This document shows, one piece after another, positions 48,272-57,846 of a stretch of 64,000 bases of DNA. Position numbers and translations under genes: made by a program. Origin of the DNA: Streptomyces sp. NBC_00878 (GTDB lineage Bacteria; Actinomycetota; Actinomycetes; Streptomycetales; Streptomycetaceae); NCBI RefSeq assembly GCF_026341515.1, contig NZ_JAPEOK010000001.1, forward strand, positions 2,728,001 to 2,792,000. Reading direction: 5' to 3'. The notes under the pieces are model-generated. The model did not search any database, was not told the DNA's origin, and worked only from the letters and a program-made list of their open reading frames with translations. Each line of letters begins with the position of its first letter. Within the stretch, counting starts at the first letter, position 1.

Positions 48272-50302
48272 CTACACCTCTTCGGCGCTCGCCTCTTCCG
48301 CCTGTACCTGTTCTGTCGTCTGCTCGATCTTCTTCTCGGTCTGCTTCGCCACCTCGTCGATCGCGGCCAGCGACCTGCGCACCTGGTTACGGTCCGTCGT
48401 GAACCAGAATTCGGGCAGTGACGCCTTCAGATAGCTGCCGTACCGAGCCGTGGCGAGCCGCTGGTCCAGCACGGCGACCACACCGCGGTCCCCCGTCGCC
48501 CGTACGAGACGGCCGGCGCCCTGTGCCATCAGCAGGGCCGCGTGGGTGGCCGCGACGGCCATGAAGCCGTTGCCCCCGGCGTCCTCGACGGCCTTCTGGC
48601 GGGCGCTCATCAGCGGGTCGTCGGGGCGTGGGAAGGGGATCTTGTCGATGACGACCAGCTGGCAGCTGGGGCCCGGGACGTCCACGCCCTGCCAGAGCGA
48701 GAGCGTGCCGAAGAGACAGGTCTTCGGGTCCGCCGCGAAGTTCTTGATCAGCTCGCCGAGTGTCTCCTCGCCCTGGAGCAGGATGGGGAACTCCGGGATG
48801 CGGGAGCGCAGTTCCTCCGCGGCGAGCTGGGCTGCGCGCATCGAGGAGAACAGGCCGAGCGTGCGGCCGCCGGCCGCCTGGATCAACTCGGTGAGCTCGT
48901 CGAGCATGTCGCCGCGGTCGCTGTCGCGCGCGGGCCGCGCGAGGTGCTTCGCGACGTACAGGATGCCCTGCTTGCCGTAGTCGAAGGGCGAACCGACGTC
49001 CAGGCCCTTCCACGGCGGGATGTCCTCGCCCTCGATGCCTTCGGGAGCCAGGCCCAGTGAGGCACCCACGCCGTTGAAGTCGCCGCCGAGCTTGAGCGTG
49101 GCCGAGGCCAGGATGACGGAGCGGTCGGCGAAGAGCTTCTCGCGCAGCAGGCCCGACACGGACATCGGGGCGACCCGCAGGGAGGCGCCGAAGCGGTCGT
49201 GCCGCTCGTACCAGACGACGTCCCACTCCGAGCCGTTCGTGATGCGCTCCGCCACGTCGTGGACGGTCTCCACGGAGGCGAGAGCCTGTTTGCGGACCGC
49301 GTCCTCGTCCGCGACGGACTTGTCCCGGGTCGCGCCGACCGCCGAGATCACCGTACGCGCGGCGTCCCGCAGGGCCATCAGCGCGTACCCGAGGTCCTCC
49401 GGGATCTCCTCCAGGCGGCCGGGCAGAGCGAGCTCCATCAGTCGCTCGAAGCCCTCGGCCGCTGTCTGGAGCTGGTCGGCCGCCTTCTCGTTCACGAGCT
49501 TCGCGACACGGCGCACCGCGCGGTTGACCTGGCCCGGGGTGAGCTCGCCGGTCGCGACCCCGGTGACGCGGGAGACCAGCTCGTGCGCCTCGTCCACGAT
49601 CAGCACCTCGTGCTGCGGGAGGACCGGGGCGCCCTCGATGGCGTCGATCGCGAGGAGGGCGTGGTTGGTGACGACGACCTCGGCGAGCTTGGCGCGCTCG
49701 CGGGCCATCTCGGCGAAGCACTCCGCCCCATAGGCGCACTTCGAGGCGCCGAGGCACTCCCTGGAGGACACCGAGATCTGTGACCAGGCCCGGTCCGAGA
49801 CACCGGGGGTGAGATCGTCGCGGTCGCCCGTCTCGGTCTCGTCCGCCCAGTCCCGCAGTCGCAGCAGGTCCTGGCCCAGCTTGCTGGTGGGCGCGGCCGC
49901 CTCGAACTGGTCGAAGAGGCCCTCTTCCTCGTCCTGCGGGACGCCTTCGTGGAGGCGGTGCAGGCACATGTAGTTCGACCGGCCCTTGAGCATCGCGAAC
50001 TCGGGGCGGCGGCGCAGCAGCGGATGCAGCGCGTCCACCGTGCGCGGCAGGTCCCGCTCCACGAGCTGCCGCTGGAGCGCCAGGGTGGCCGTCGCCACGA
50101 CGACCCGCTCGCCGTGCGCGAGCGCGGGCACCAGGTAACCGAGCGACTTTCCGGTGCCCGTGCCTGCCTGGACCAGCAGATGGGAACCGTCGTCGATGGC
50201 CTGCGCGACGGATTCGGCCATGGTCACCTGGCCAGGGCGCTCCGTACCGCCGACGGCTGTGACGGCGGCATGCAGGAGTTCGGGGAGTGAGGGCTCTGTC
50301 AT
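48272..50302 (-). CDS. dinG: DinG/XPD-type ATP-dependent DNA helicase
   Basis: 676 residues, ATG 50302. Walker A VQAGTGTGKSLGY, Walker B/DEAH VDEAHELVSR, and C-terminal GTLSLWQGVDVPG, QGAGRLVRATGDRGVVAVLDQRL (helicase motif VI). Cysteines at YMCLHRL, RECLGASKCAYGAECF form the four-Cys iron-sulfur cluster site. It unwinds 5'-overhang DNA and R- or D-loops, in replication and repair. The position beside lexA suggests a link to the damage response, but no SOS box is visible before it. Confidence 0.9.
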   Translation of the reverse strand: MTEPSLPELLHAAVTAVGGTERPGQVTMAESVAQAIDDGSHLLVQAGTGTGKSLGYLVPALAHGERVVVATATLALQRQLVERDLPRTVDALHPLLRRRPEFAMLKGRSNYMCLHRLHEGVPQDEEEGLFDQFEAAAPTSKLGQDLLRLRDWADETETGDRDDLTPGVSDRAWSQISVSSRECLGASKCAYGAECFAEMARERAKLAEVVVTNHALLAIDAIEGAPVLPQHEVLIVDEAHELVSRVTGVATGELTPGQVNRAVRRVAKLVNEKAADQLQTAAEGFERLMELALPGRLEEIPEDLGYALMALRDAARTVISAVGATRDKSVADEDAVRKQALASVETVHDVAERITNGSEWDVVWYERHDRFGASLRVAPMSVSGLLREKLFADRSVILASATLKLGGDFNGVGASLGLAPEGIEGEDIPPWKGLDVGSPFDYGKQGILYVAKHLARPARDSDRGDMLDELTELIQAAGGRTLGLFSSMRAAQLAAEELRSRIPEFPILLQGEETLGELIKNFAADPKTCLFGTLSLWQGVDVPGPSCQLVVIDKIPFPRPDDPLMSARQKAVEDAGGNGFMAVAATHAALLMAQGAGRLVRATGDRGVVAVLDQRLATARYGSYLKASLPEFWFTTDRNQVRRSLAAIDEVAKQTEKKIEQTTEQVQAEEASAEEV

Positions 50303-50414
50303 AGCGCGACCACCCTACGGGGCCGCACTGACAACCGGGCGATCAAGGCCGGGGCGAGGGACGCGATCAAGACGCGTGCACGGTCGGTGACGAGGTCGGT
50401 CACGTCGTCGGTGA

Positions 50415-52613
50415 TCACGGCTGGTGCAGCGGGTTCGGAACGGTGCCGTGCACGGCGGCGTGCGGGCGCTGGGGGCGGTCGCGGTAGCCGTCCAGGAGCA
50501 GTCGGTTGCGGTTGAGGCACAGCCGCTCGATACGCGGAGTGAGCAGATCGAACGTTTCGTAACGCTCCTTGAACTCCGGGAAGAGCCGGTGGTGGCGGAG
50601 GATCTCGGCCCGGACGAGTGACCAGAATTGGGCCTCCGGAACGCCGAGTTGTTCCTCGCAGAGCGGGGCGAGATAGCGGAAGACGCCGACGAAGAGCCCG
50701 GAGTGGATGAACTGGGTGAGGAAAGCGGCCGGTTCCGTGAGCAGCACGGCTCGTACGTCGTCCGGCATGGAGGCGTGTTCGGGAAGCCGCCCGGCACTGA
50801 CGTTCACATCGTCCACGAAGTCCTTCACCGCGAGTCGTACGGGAACGTCGTGGTCGTCGAAGACAACGATCGCGTTCTCGCCATGTGGGCTGAACACAGT
50901 GCCGTAGCGGTAGAGAAAGTGCAGCAGGGGCGGCAGCAGCGCGGCGAAGAGTCGGCACAGCCAGATCCGCGGAGCCAGGCCCGAGCGCTCGACGAGCTCC
51001 GCCGTGAAGGCACGGCCGTCCGGGTCGGTGTGCAGGAGCGCGGCCAGCGTACGGGCGCGTTCACCGGGCGCCAGATGGCGGGAGAGCGGCTCGCGCCAGA
51101 TCGCCCCCAGCAACTCCTTGTACTGGTACGGGACTTCCGGCAGCGCGTCGTACACGGGGTGTCCGACCGAGACGGACGCGACCTCGCCGAGGAGGATGAC
51201 CCCGCAGGTGTCGCGCAGAAAGGTGTCGGCATCGCGCAGGCCGTGCATCCAGGCGGTGACGGCGGGGGCCGCGAGCGTGCGTTCCGTCGGCAGGCCGCGC
51301 CACACCAGGGTGTTGAGGACGGACAGCGGCAGTTTGACGGTGTGCCGGTCCGGGCGTGAGGTGTTGAGGAAGGTACGGATCGACTGCTGGGGCAGGCGCA
51401 GATCCTTGTCCGGAGGCAACGGAACGATGGCGCCGGCGGCGACAGAGGGCGCGAAGAGCGGCAGCACGACGTCGTTCCACTGCCAGGGATGCACGGGCAG
51501 GTAGAGATACGACTTCGGCGTGAGCCCACGCGCGCGTAGTGCGGCGTCGTAGGACTGCCTGGTGGTGGGGTCCAGCTCGCGCGCGTAGAGCTCGTCGGCG
51601 GTCTCCAGGCCCGCGACGCCCCGATATGTGGCGAGGGAGGTGTGCACCGCGATCCACGGCAGGGCTGTCGCTCTGCGGCCCTCGGGGGCCCAGTGGGCGG
51701 CGTCCGTCGCGGAGAAGCCGAGGCGGCCCTTGTTGAGAACGATCCAGGGGTGGCCCGTCTGATGGCCCTCCAGTTCGGCGTATCCGAGGTCGGCGAGCCG
51801 GGCGGCGGGCAGTGCGGTGTGGTCGAGGCGGGCGTCCGCGGCGAGTGTGGTGGTCAGCTCCCGGATGACGTGCCCGAGGGTGGCACCGTCGAGGCCGAGT
51901 GTGGCGCGGGCGCGGGTGAGGAAGTCGAGGGGGTCGGTGTAGGGGCGTGAGGGTTGCGGCTCTGCGGACTCGGCGGTGCCTTTTGCGGGTGCCGCTGCTT
52001 TCGTGCGGCGCGCTTCGTCCGTCACTCGCGCTGCGTCTGTCACTCGTGCTTCGTCTGCCAGGCGCGCTGCGTCTGTGGCTTCCAGTTCGCCTGTGACTTC
52101 CGGTTCGTCTGTGGCATCCGCCGTGTCTGTGACTTCCGCTGCGCCTTTGGCTCGCGCTTCGTCCGTGTCTCCAGTCGTTCTCGTTGTCGCCGCCCTGCTC
52201 GATCCGGTCGCCACGGTTAATTCGGTTGTCTCGATCAAGGTGAGCGACGACGGATCGACCTGCCAGCTGTCGTATGCGCCACGGCGGGCGCGGAAAGCGA
52301 CGATGCCGCCGGCGTCGAGGCGAAGGGTGTACGACCGCTCGCCATCGGCGCCCGCGGCGGGCGGCGAATCGTCTCCTCTGGGGGCTGAGGCTCCGGCCGG
52401 TGCCGCGGCCTCGGGAGGAGAGGTCGCTGCTGCCGCCGTACCGAGGCGGTTCCCGTCCGCCTCCGGTACCAGGATCTCCTCGTGTGCGAACTCCCCGATC
52501 ATCTTGGCGAGCAGGCGGCGGCCCGCTCCTTCCCATCGCTCCGGGTTCAGTTCGGGCGGGTCGTAGAGCCACGACGGCTCTCCGGGAGTCGGGGCGGCGG
52601 ACGGGTTCGGCAC
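50415..52613 (-). CDS. NIS siderophore synthetase 2 (IucA/IucC family)
   Basis: 732 residues from GTG 52613 with GAGGAG seven bases upstream. NIS motifs: LPVHPWQWNDVVLPLF, PQQSIRTFLNTSRPDRHTVKLPLSV (ATP site), PYQYKELLGAIWREPL, and the C-terminal GENAIVVFDDHDVPVRLAVKDFVDDVNVSAGRLPE (FhuF-like region). An 85-residue Ala/Glu/Thr/Asp-rich insertion (EVTGELEATDAARLADEARV type) splits the N-terminal domain near residues 135-220. It should form an amide between a carboxylate and an amine or hydroxylamine with ATP. Last gene of the siderophore operon; substrates unknown. Confidence 0.87.
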   Translation of the reverse strand: MPNPSAAPTPGEPSWLYDPPELNPERWEGAGRRLLAKMIGEFAHEEILVPEADGNRLGTAAAATSPPEAAAPAGASAPRGDDSPPAAGADGERSYTLRLDAGGIVAFRARRGAYDSWQVDPSSLTLIETTELTVATGSSRAATTRTTGDTDEARAKGAAEVTDTADATDEPEVTGELEATDAARLADEARVTDAARVTDEARRTKAAAPAKGTAESAEPQPSRPYTDPLDFLTRARATLGLDGATLGHVIRELTTTLAADARLDHTALPAARLADLGYAELEGHQTGHPWIVLNKGRLGFSATDAAHWAPEGRRATALPWIAVHTSLATYRGVAGLETADELYARELDPTTRQSYDAALRARGLTPKSYLYLPVHPWQWNDVVLPLFAPSVAAGAIVPLPPDKDLRLPQQSIRTFLNTSRPDRHTVKLPLSVLNTLVWRGLPTERTLAAPAVTAWMHGLRDADTFLRDTCGVILLGEVASVSVGHPVYDALPEVPYQYKELLGAIWREPLSRHLAPGERARTLAALLHTDPDGRAFTAELVERSGLAPRIWLCRLFAALLPPLLHFLYRYGTVFSPHGENAIVVFDDHDVPVRLAVKDFVDDVNVSAGRLPEHASMPDDVRAVLLTEPAAFLTQFIHSGLFVGVFRYLAPLCEEQLGVPEAQFWSLVRAEILRHHRLFPEFKERYETFDLLTPRIERLCLNRNRLLLDGYRDRPQRPHAAVHGTVPNPLHQP

Positions 52614-52670
52614 GGGGACTCCTCGACTGGGAACCTGATCGGGGCGAGCGGTGTACTAAAAGTGACGGCG

Positions 52671-53549
52671 CTACAACAGATCGCGCAGGGCCCGGTCCCG
52701 GACCATGAGGGCTGCCTTCTTCTCGGGCAGATCGACCTCGGCGGAGAACCGGAAGCCGGCACTGAGGAAGGCGGACACGGAGGGGATGTTGCGGAGGTCG
52801 GGTTCAGCGATGACACGTGCGCATGAGGGCCGCCGGTCGAGGACGAGATCGGAGACGGCTCTGAGCAGAGTCGTGCCGAGTCCACGCCCGCGATTGGCGA
52901 CACCGCCGATGAGGAGGTGGATTCCGGTGTCGTGGAGGCGGGCGGGATAGTGGCGGGCCAGGGGGTCGAGGTCCGCTCGGTAGATCTCCCAGTAGCTCAT
53001 GGGCGTGCCGTCCAGGACGCCGAGGCAGGGGACGCTGCGCCCGTCACCGCCGAGCTGGGCGCGCAGGTGGTCCTCGGTCGCCGTCCCGGGTCCGGAGAGC
53101 TCCCAGAAAGCGGCCACGGCGGGGTCGTTCATCCAGCGGCTGATGAGCGGGAGATCCTGGTCGAGGCATACGGGTACGAGCTGGAAGACGCCTGCGGCAG
53201 TGGCGGTCGGCCCCCAGTCACCGACGCGGTCGAGCAGGTCGTCGCCTGCCGGGGTGACGGGGGCGGGCCACGCTGCCCCCTGCGCAGAGACCGGCGCCGA
53301 AACCGGCGCTGAGACCTGCATCGTGCCCCGACCCCCGGCCCCACCCCCACCGTTCCGGTCTGCCCGTTCCACGGCTCCCCCGGCCGCGGCGGCTCCCCTT
53401 TGCCCGCTCCTCTCGGCGAAGAACGCGAGGAATTCGTCGGGCAGGCGCAGATCGAGGGTGTCCTCGGTGTCCGCACTGGGACCCGTGTCGCTGCCGACGG
53501 CGGTGTAGGGGGCGGTACCGGCGTCGGTGCTCGCATCGGTGGGAGGCAC
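52671..53549 (-). CDS. GNAT acetyltransferase of the siderophore operon (IucB-type)
   Basis: 292 residues from GTG 53549 (ribosome-binding site GGAG eight bases away). The first 105 residues are a low-complexity, Gly/Ala/Pro-rich tail. The GNAT domain starts near FQLVPVCLDQDLPLISRWMNDPAVAAFW, with CLGVLDGTPMSYWEIYRADLDPLARHYP and the CoA loop NRGRGLGTTLLRAVSDLVL. This is the acyl-CoA-dependent N-acetyltransferase fold found in aerobactin and rhizobactin clusters, where it acetylates an amine or hydroxylamine before condensation. It sits between the two synthetases on the same strand (gaps of 40 and 57 bases). Confidence 0.87.
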   Translation of the reverse strand: MPPTDASTDAGTAPYTAVGSDTGPSADTEDTLDLRLPDEFLAFFAERSGQRGAAAAGGAVERADRNGGGGAGGRGTMQVSAPVSAPVSAQGAAWPAPVTPAGDDLLDRVGDWGPTATAAGVFQLVPVCLDQDLPLISRWMNDPAVAAFWELSGPGTATEDHLRAQLGGDGRSVPCLGVLDGTPMSYWEIYRADLDPLARHYPARLHDTGIHLLIGGVANRGRGLGTTLLRAVSDLVLDRRPSCARVIAEPDLRNIPSVSAFLSAGFRFSAEVDLPEKKAALMVRDRALRDLL

Positions 53550-53588
53550 GGCGACGCTCCTCTCAGGAGACGGGGTGGGTCATGTTCC

Positions 53589-55718
53589 TCAGGAATGAAG
53601 GGGGTTGGCGATGGTGACGTAGACGGACTGGGTGTCGACCGGACCGACGAGTTCGTCGAGGCCGTGCAGTCGGGTCAGCAGGTTGGCCTTGCAGCGCAGA
53701 ACGGGTGAGTCGAGCAGATGGGCGGGCAGGGAGGTACGGAGCCGGGAGGGACCCGAGGCGACGTCGGTGAGGAATCGGCGGAAGGCGGCGAGCAGCAGCC
53801 GTTCGTCGGCGAGGCGCTGGGAGCCGAAGGCCCCGATGAGGCCGAACACGTTGTTGATGGCGAGGTAGTAGGCGAACCGTTCGTCGGTGACCTCGTCGGA
53901 GACGAAGGTGTCGCTGTGGTCGCCGATGCCGGGGAGTCGTTCGTTCAGCTCCGCGCGTCGGGACTCGCGGAAGTAGTAGCCCTGGTTGTCGCGGTAGCGG
54001 CCGCCCGTGGGCCACCCTTCCTGGTCCAGCAGGAGCAGGGTGTTCTGCTGGTGGGCCTCCAGCGCGATGCCCGCCTCGCTGTCCAGCCACAGGACCGGGC
54101 GGACGACATGCTCCAGGTAGCGCAGGAACCACTCGGCGGCGACGGCGCCGCGCGGCCGGCCTGTGCGGCAAGCGAGCCGGGTGACGATCTCGGTGAGCCT
54201 GGCCCGTGCGGTGGTCCTGCTCTGCTCGGGGTGCTGCTGCCCGGGGGGCTGCTCTCCGGTGGAGTGGGCCTGAACCCTGGGTGAAACGAGTCCGGCGATG
54301 CAGGAGACGTCGTCCGTCGGCGTGAACGGATTGTGGCGGATCATCACGTCGAGGCCGGGCACGGGGTTGCCGTCCAGGTCGTTCACCGCGAGCCAGGCCG
54401 GGTCGCGAACGATGTCGAAGCCCGGGTGGACCGCCTGCCACTGTTCGGCGAGGCCGCCGCGCAGCAGCCGGTGGACCTCGACACCCCGGTGGAGTTCCTT
54501 GCGGAGGTTCTCCCGGCGGGAGTTGGTGATGCGCAGGCCCAGCGAAAGCTTCAGCATCGCGGGTGCGCCGGAGCGGTAGAGGGTGCGTACGGAGGACGTG
54601 GGGTACCACGGGGAGCCATGGGGGCCGAGGTCCTGGAGCAGCCCAGCGTCCAGAAGTTTCGCCGTTTCCGGGCGGTGGCGGACCTCGCGGATCTGCCAGG
54701 GGTGCATCGGCAACGCGGCGTATCCGTCGGGCAACCGCAGTCCGGCACCGGCGAGACGGGGGGTGAGCTGCTCTGCGGGCACGAGGCGGCCTCGCTCGGT
54801 CCAGGCCGAGTCGGTGGTGAGCAGGGAGGGGGCGACAGCCATCCAGTGGAGGGGGAAGGAGCCGCGCAACTCGGGTGAGTAGAGCCGGGTTTCGGCCCCA
54901 GAGAGTCCCTCGCGGCTCTTCGGGGTGGGGTGCAGCGGGTGACCGAGCAGGAGTGCCTGCTCGGCCGAGAGGAAGAGGTCGGGGCCGTCGGCGGGGTTCG
55001 CCCTGCGGTCCGCGATGAAGAGGACGGTCTGTCGTACGGAGTCGGCGACCCGGCCGACCAGGTCACCGTCGTCGGCCGAGGCATGGGGCTGGGCGGGAGC
55101 ATCCGTCATGGCGGAGGCGCTCGACTGGGCGGGAGCGTCCGTCATAGCGGAGGCGGTCGGCTGGCCGAGACCGTCCGTGATGGCGAAGGCGGTCCGCTCA
55201 GTGGGAGCCTCCGTCGCGACGGAGGTGTTCGGCCCCGTAGGCTCCTCCGGGTCGGTGGAAGCGGTCGGACGGGCGGGAGCCCCGGTCGTCCGCGTCTCGC
55301 GCCCCAGTAGGGCCGCGAGCGTGACCGCGTCTGTGGGAGGTGCCTGGTCAGGGGCGTCGGAGAGGTGGGGAGGGCCGAGGCGGTGCCATCCCGTGGCGGA
55401 CCAGTAGTGAACGGGAACGACGAGGGCTGTGCCGCTGGCAGGGAGGGGGATGCGGAGGGTGCCGCCGTCGGGAGCGGCGAGGTCGTGCTCGCGTACCCAG
55501 CAGCGCAGCAGGTTCTCGATGGCGGCGGACTGGGCCGCGGTGTGTGGATCGGGGTGTTCCAGCAGGTCGGTGGTGGCGCCGCGCAGCCGTTCGGACTCCC
55601 GGGGCCCTCCTTTCTGCCTGGGGACCGATTCGGCACCCGGCCCGAGCGGGGTCTGCGTGCCGCGCCCTCCTCGCTCATGGGTGTGGGGGCGGCCGTCGGG
55701 TGCGGGGGTGGCGTTCAA
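53589..55718 (-). CDS. NIS siderophore synthetase 1 (IucA/IucC family), TTG start
   Basis: 709 residues. No ATG/GTG fits; TTG 55718 has GAGGA seven bases upstream, so it is a rare TTG start. NIS motifs: MHPWQIREVRHRPETAKLL, TSSVRTLYRSGAPAMLKLSLGLRITNSRREN, WLDSEAGIALEAHQQNTLLLLDQEGWPTGGRYRDNQGYYFRESRR and YLAINNVFGLIGAFGSQRLADE. A Thr/Ala/Pro repeat (SAMTDAPAQSSASAMTDAPAQ) near residues 185-235 marks an insertion similar in place and style to the one in synthetase 2. First step or partner of the two-step assembly; gaps to neighbours are 40 bases downstream and 233 upstream. Confidence 0.87.
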   Translation of the reverse strand: MNATPAPDGRPHTHERGGRGTQTPLGPGAESVPRQKGGPRESERLRGATTDLLEHPDPHTAAQSAAIENLLRCWVREHDLAAPDGGTLRIPLPASGTALVVPVHYWSATGWHRLGPPHLSDAPDQAPPTDAVTLAALLGRETRTTGAPARPTASTDPEEPTGPNTSVATEAPTERTAFAITDGLGQPTASAMTDAPAQSSASAMTDAPAQPHASADDGDLVGRVADSVRQTVLFIADRRANPADGPDLFLSAEQALLLGHPLHPTPKSREGLSGAETRLYSPELRGSFPLHWMAVAPSLLTTDSAWTERGRLVPAEQLTPRLAGAGLRLPDGYAALPMHPWQIREVRHRPETAKLLDAGLLQDLGPHGSPWYPTSSVRTLYRSGAPAMLKLSLGLRITNSRRENLRKELHRGVEVHRLLRGGLAEQWQAVHPGFDIVRDPAWLAVNDLDGNPVPGLDVMIRHNPFTPTDDVSCIAGLVSPRVQAHSTGEQPPGQQHPEQSRTTARARLTEIVTRLACRTGRPRGAVAAEWFLRYLEHVVRPVLWLDSEAGIALEAHQQNTLLLLDQEGWPTGGRYRDNQGYYFRESRRAELNERLPGIGDHSDTFVSDEVTDERFAYYLAINNVFGLIGAFGSQRLADERLLLAAFRRFLTDVASGPSRLRTSLPAHLLDSPVLRCKANLLTRLHGLDELVGPVDTQSVYVTIANPLHS

Positions 55719-55951
55719 GAGGCTTCCTCGGGGGTGGTTCAGGTTCGTGCGGCGACGAACCGGGGCTGTTCCGGCGTGCGTTGAATCCGTGCTTTTCCTG
55801 GTCGAAGCGGGCTCGGATGCGGATGTCGTCCGATTTCAGGAGGGGCGGGGAGGGAGGGGAGGGCGCAGTTCCGGTGATGCCGCCCTGCGAGGCTCACCGG
55901 AGGACGACATCTCCGGAGCCCCACGGCACAGCCGTCCACTGAGCCGACTGG

Positions 55952-57499
55952 CTATCCGGAGTGCTCGGTCCGTTGGGGGTGCTCGGTCCGTTGGGGGTGC
56001 TCGGTCCGTGGGGCGGGCTCGGCCGTTTGGTCGGGCTCGGCCTTTCGGGCGTGCTCGGTCGCCGTCCGCCTGATGCTGCCCTCGGCTGCCGAGCCGTTGG
56101 ACGTCCTCGCGACCTCCGCCACCGCGTCCGCCAGCCGGGTGAGCACCGCGCTCGCCTGCTCGTCGCTGATCGTGAGCGGGGGAAGCAGGCGCACGACACT
56201 GGAGTTCCGTCCGCCGAGTTCCACGATCAGGCCGCGGCGCAGGCACTCCCGCTGGACGGCGGCCGCCACTTCGGGTGCCGCGGGAGGCGGTCCGCCGGGG
56301 GACGACGGCGGCCTTTCGGGGTCCACGAGCTCGACGCCGATCATCAGCCCCCGGCCGCGGACGTCACCGACGCAGTCGAAATCGGTGGCGAGAGCCTGGA
56401 GTTGGGCCATCATGCGGGTGCCCAGAACCGCGGCTCGCTCGGCGAGGCCGTACTCACGAACGTACGCGAGCGTCGCGGCGCCCGCGGCCATGGCGAGCTG
56501 GTTGCCGCGGAACGTGCCCGCGTGGGCGCCCGGTTCCCACACATCGAGGCTGTCGCGGTAGACCACGACCGCCAGCGGCAGGCTGCCGCCGATGGCCTTG
56601 GAGAGGACCATCACGTCGGGAGCGATGCCGCTGTGCTCCACCGCCCAGAAGGCGCCAGTTCGCCCGACTCCTGTCTGGACCTCGTCGGCGATCAGCGGGA
56701 TGGAGCGCGCCGAAGTGATCTCCCGCATCCGCCGCATCCAGTCGTCGCGTGCCGGAATCACTCCGCCCTCGCCCTGCACCGGTTCCAGGATCATCCCGGC
56801 GGGGTTCGGCACCCCGGACCTGGTGTCGTCGAGGATGGACTCGGTCCAGCGGGCGGCGAGTTCGGCGCCCGGCTGGCCTCCGACGCCGAACGGGCAGCGG
56901 TAGTCCTGCGGATAGGGCAGGCGCGTGACACGTACGTCGGACGCGCCCCCGGATGCCGCGAGCGCCCCCGCGGTCATCCCGTGGTACGCGCCGGCGAAGG
57001 CGACGATCCCGCTGCGGCCGGTCGCGGTGCGCACCAGTTTCAGCGCGGCCTCCACTGCGTCCGTGCCGGCGGGCCCGCAGAACTGCACGCGCGCGTGGTC
57101 GGCGAGCCCGGGCGGCAGCGTGCGGAACAGCTCGGTGATGAAGGCGTCCTTGACGGGTGTGGCCAGGTCGAGGACCTGCAACGGCGCCCCGGAGTCGAGG
57201 ACTTTTCTGATGGCTTCCAGTACGACGGGGTGGTTGTGGCCGAGGGCCAGTGTCCCGGCGCCCGAAAGGCAGTCGAGGTATCGGCGCCCGTCGGCGCCCT
57301 CGATCGTCAGGCCTCGCGCACGGACGGGAACGATCGGAAGGGCGCGCGCGTAGGTGCGTGCCGCGGATTCACGCGCCGACTGCCGCCGCAGGATCCCCTC
57401 GTGCGTCGCGCGCGCCCCCACATTGTCCTGCGTCGCGTGCGCCCCCTCGGCCCCGGGCATCGCGGGCGCCACCTCGGGCGCAGACTCGGTCACAGCCAC
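55952..57499 (-). CDS. Diaminobutyrate-2-oxoglutarate-type aminotransferase of the siderophore operon
   Basis: 515 residues from GTG 57499. Class III PLP aminotransferase: YLDCLSGAGTLALGHNHPVV, VQFCGPAGTDAVEAALKLVR, AYHGMTAGALAASG, ADEVQTGVGRTGAFWAVE and LSKAIGGSLPLAVVV with the PLP lysine. CGPAGTDAVEAALKLVRTATGR and PLPYPQDY-type residues fit the L-2,4-diaminobutyrate group used for NIS siderophores. The last 55 residues are an added tail ending in RTEHPQRTEHPQRTEHSG. It should make diaminobutyrate from aspartate semialdehyde. First gene of the operon; the decarboxylase that usually follows is absent here. Confidence 0.88.
   Translation of the reverse strand: MAVTESAPEVAPAMPGAEGAHATQDNVGARATHEGILRRQSARESAARTYARALPIVPVRARGLTIEGADGRRYLDCLSGAGTLALGHNHPVVLEAIRKVLDSGAPLQVLDLATPVKDAFITELFRTLPPGLADHARVQFCGPAGTDAVEAALKLVRTATGRSGIVAFAGAYHGMTAGALAASGGASDVRVTRLPYPQDYRCPFGVGGQPGAELAARWTESILDDTRSGVPNPAGMILEPVQGEGGVIPARDDWMRRMREITSARSIPLIADEVQTGVGRTGAFWAVEHSGIAPDVMVLSKAIGGSLPLAVVVYRDSLDVWEPGAHAGTFRGNQLAMAAGAATLAYVREYGLAERAAVLGTRMMAQLQALATDFDCVGDVRGRGLMIGVELVDPERPPSSPGGPPPAAPEVAAAVQRECLRRGLIVELGGRNSSVVRLLPPLTISDEQASAVLTRLADAVAEVARTSNGSAAEGSIRRTATEHARKAEPDQTAEPAPRTEHPQRTEHPQRTEHSG
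55961..56068. repeat. Six 18-bp in-frame repeats at the 3' end of the aminotransferase
   Basis: GTGCTCGGTCCGTTGGGG units begin at 55961, 55979 and 55997, then three degenerate units to 56068. They encode the RTEHPQ-type C-terminal hexapeptides. Confidence 0.85.
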
Positions 57500-57785
57500 G
57501 TCTGTCGGTCCTCCCGCTGTCCAGAGGCGAGTTGCTCGGCCGCCCGGTGGGAGGCGGCAGGGGGATGAACGCAGCAGGAACGTCCCCCGTGCGTACCAAC
57601 GACGAGGACCGCGAGGGGCAACGGTGGGATGAAGATCGTTGCCGCGACGAACCGTTGCCGCTCCGGCCCGCCAGGTCCTGACGGAGGTTGCCCGCGTGCC
57701 CGCTCACCCGTTTCCCGTGCTCGCACAGAGCCTCCGGGAACCGGGACATCAGGGACCGGGGCCCCGGGAACCTGGGCCTGAGGGG

Positions 57786-57813
57786 CTGGTGTCAACACAG
57801 GTTCCGACACCAG
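57786..57813. promoter_or_regulatory. Dyad CTGGTGTC-N12-GACACCAG
   Basis: Perfect 8-bp inverted repeat in the divergent promoter region, 11 bases from the 22-bp palindrome. Confidence 0.5.
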
Positions 57814-57824
57814 TTGTTGGCGTC

Positions 57825-57846
57825 ACCTCGTTGACGTCAACGAGGT
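57825..57846. promoter_or_regulatory. 22-bp perfect palindrome ACCTCGTTGAC/GTCAACGAGGT
   Basis: Uninterrupted palindrome between the aminotransferase (leftward) and the protease lipoprotein (rightward). No loop and no T run, so a protein-binding operator is more likely than a terminator. Confidence 0.7.
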
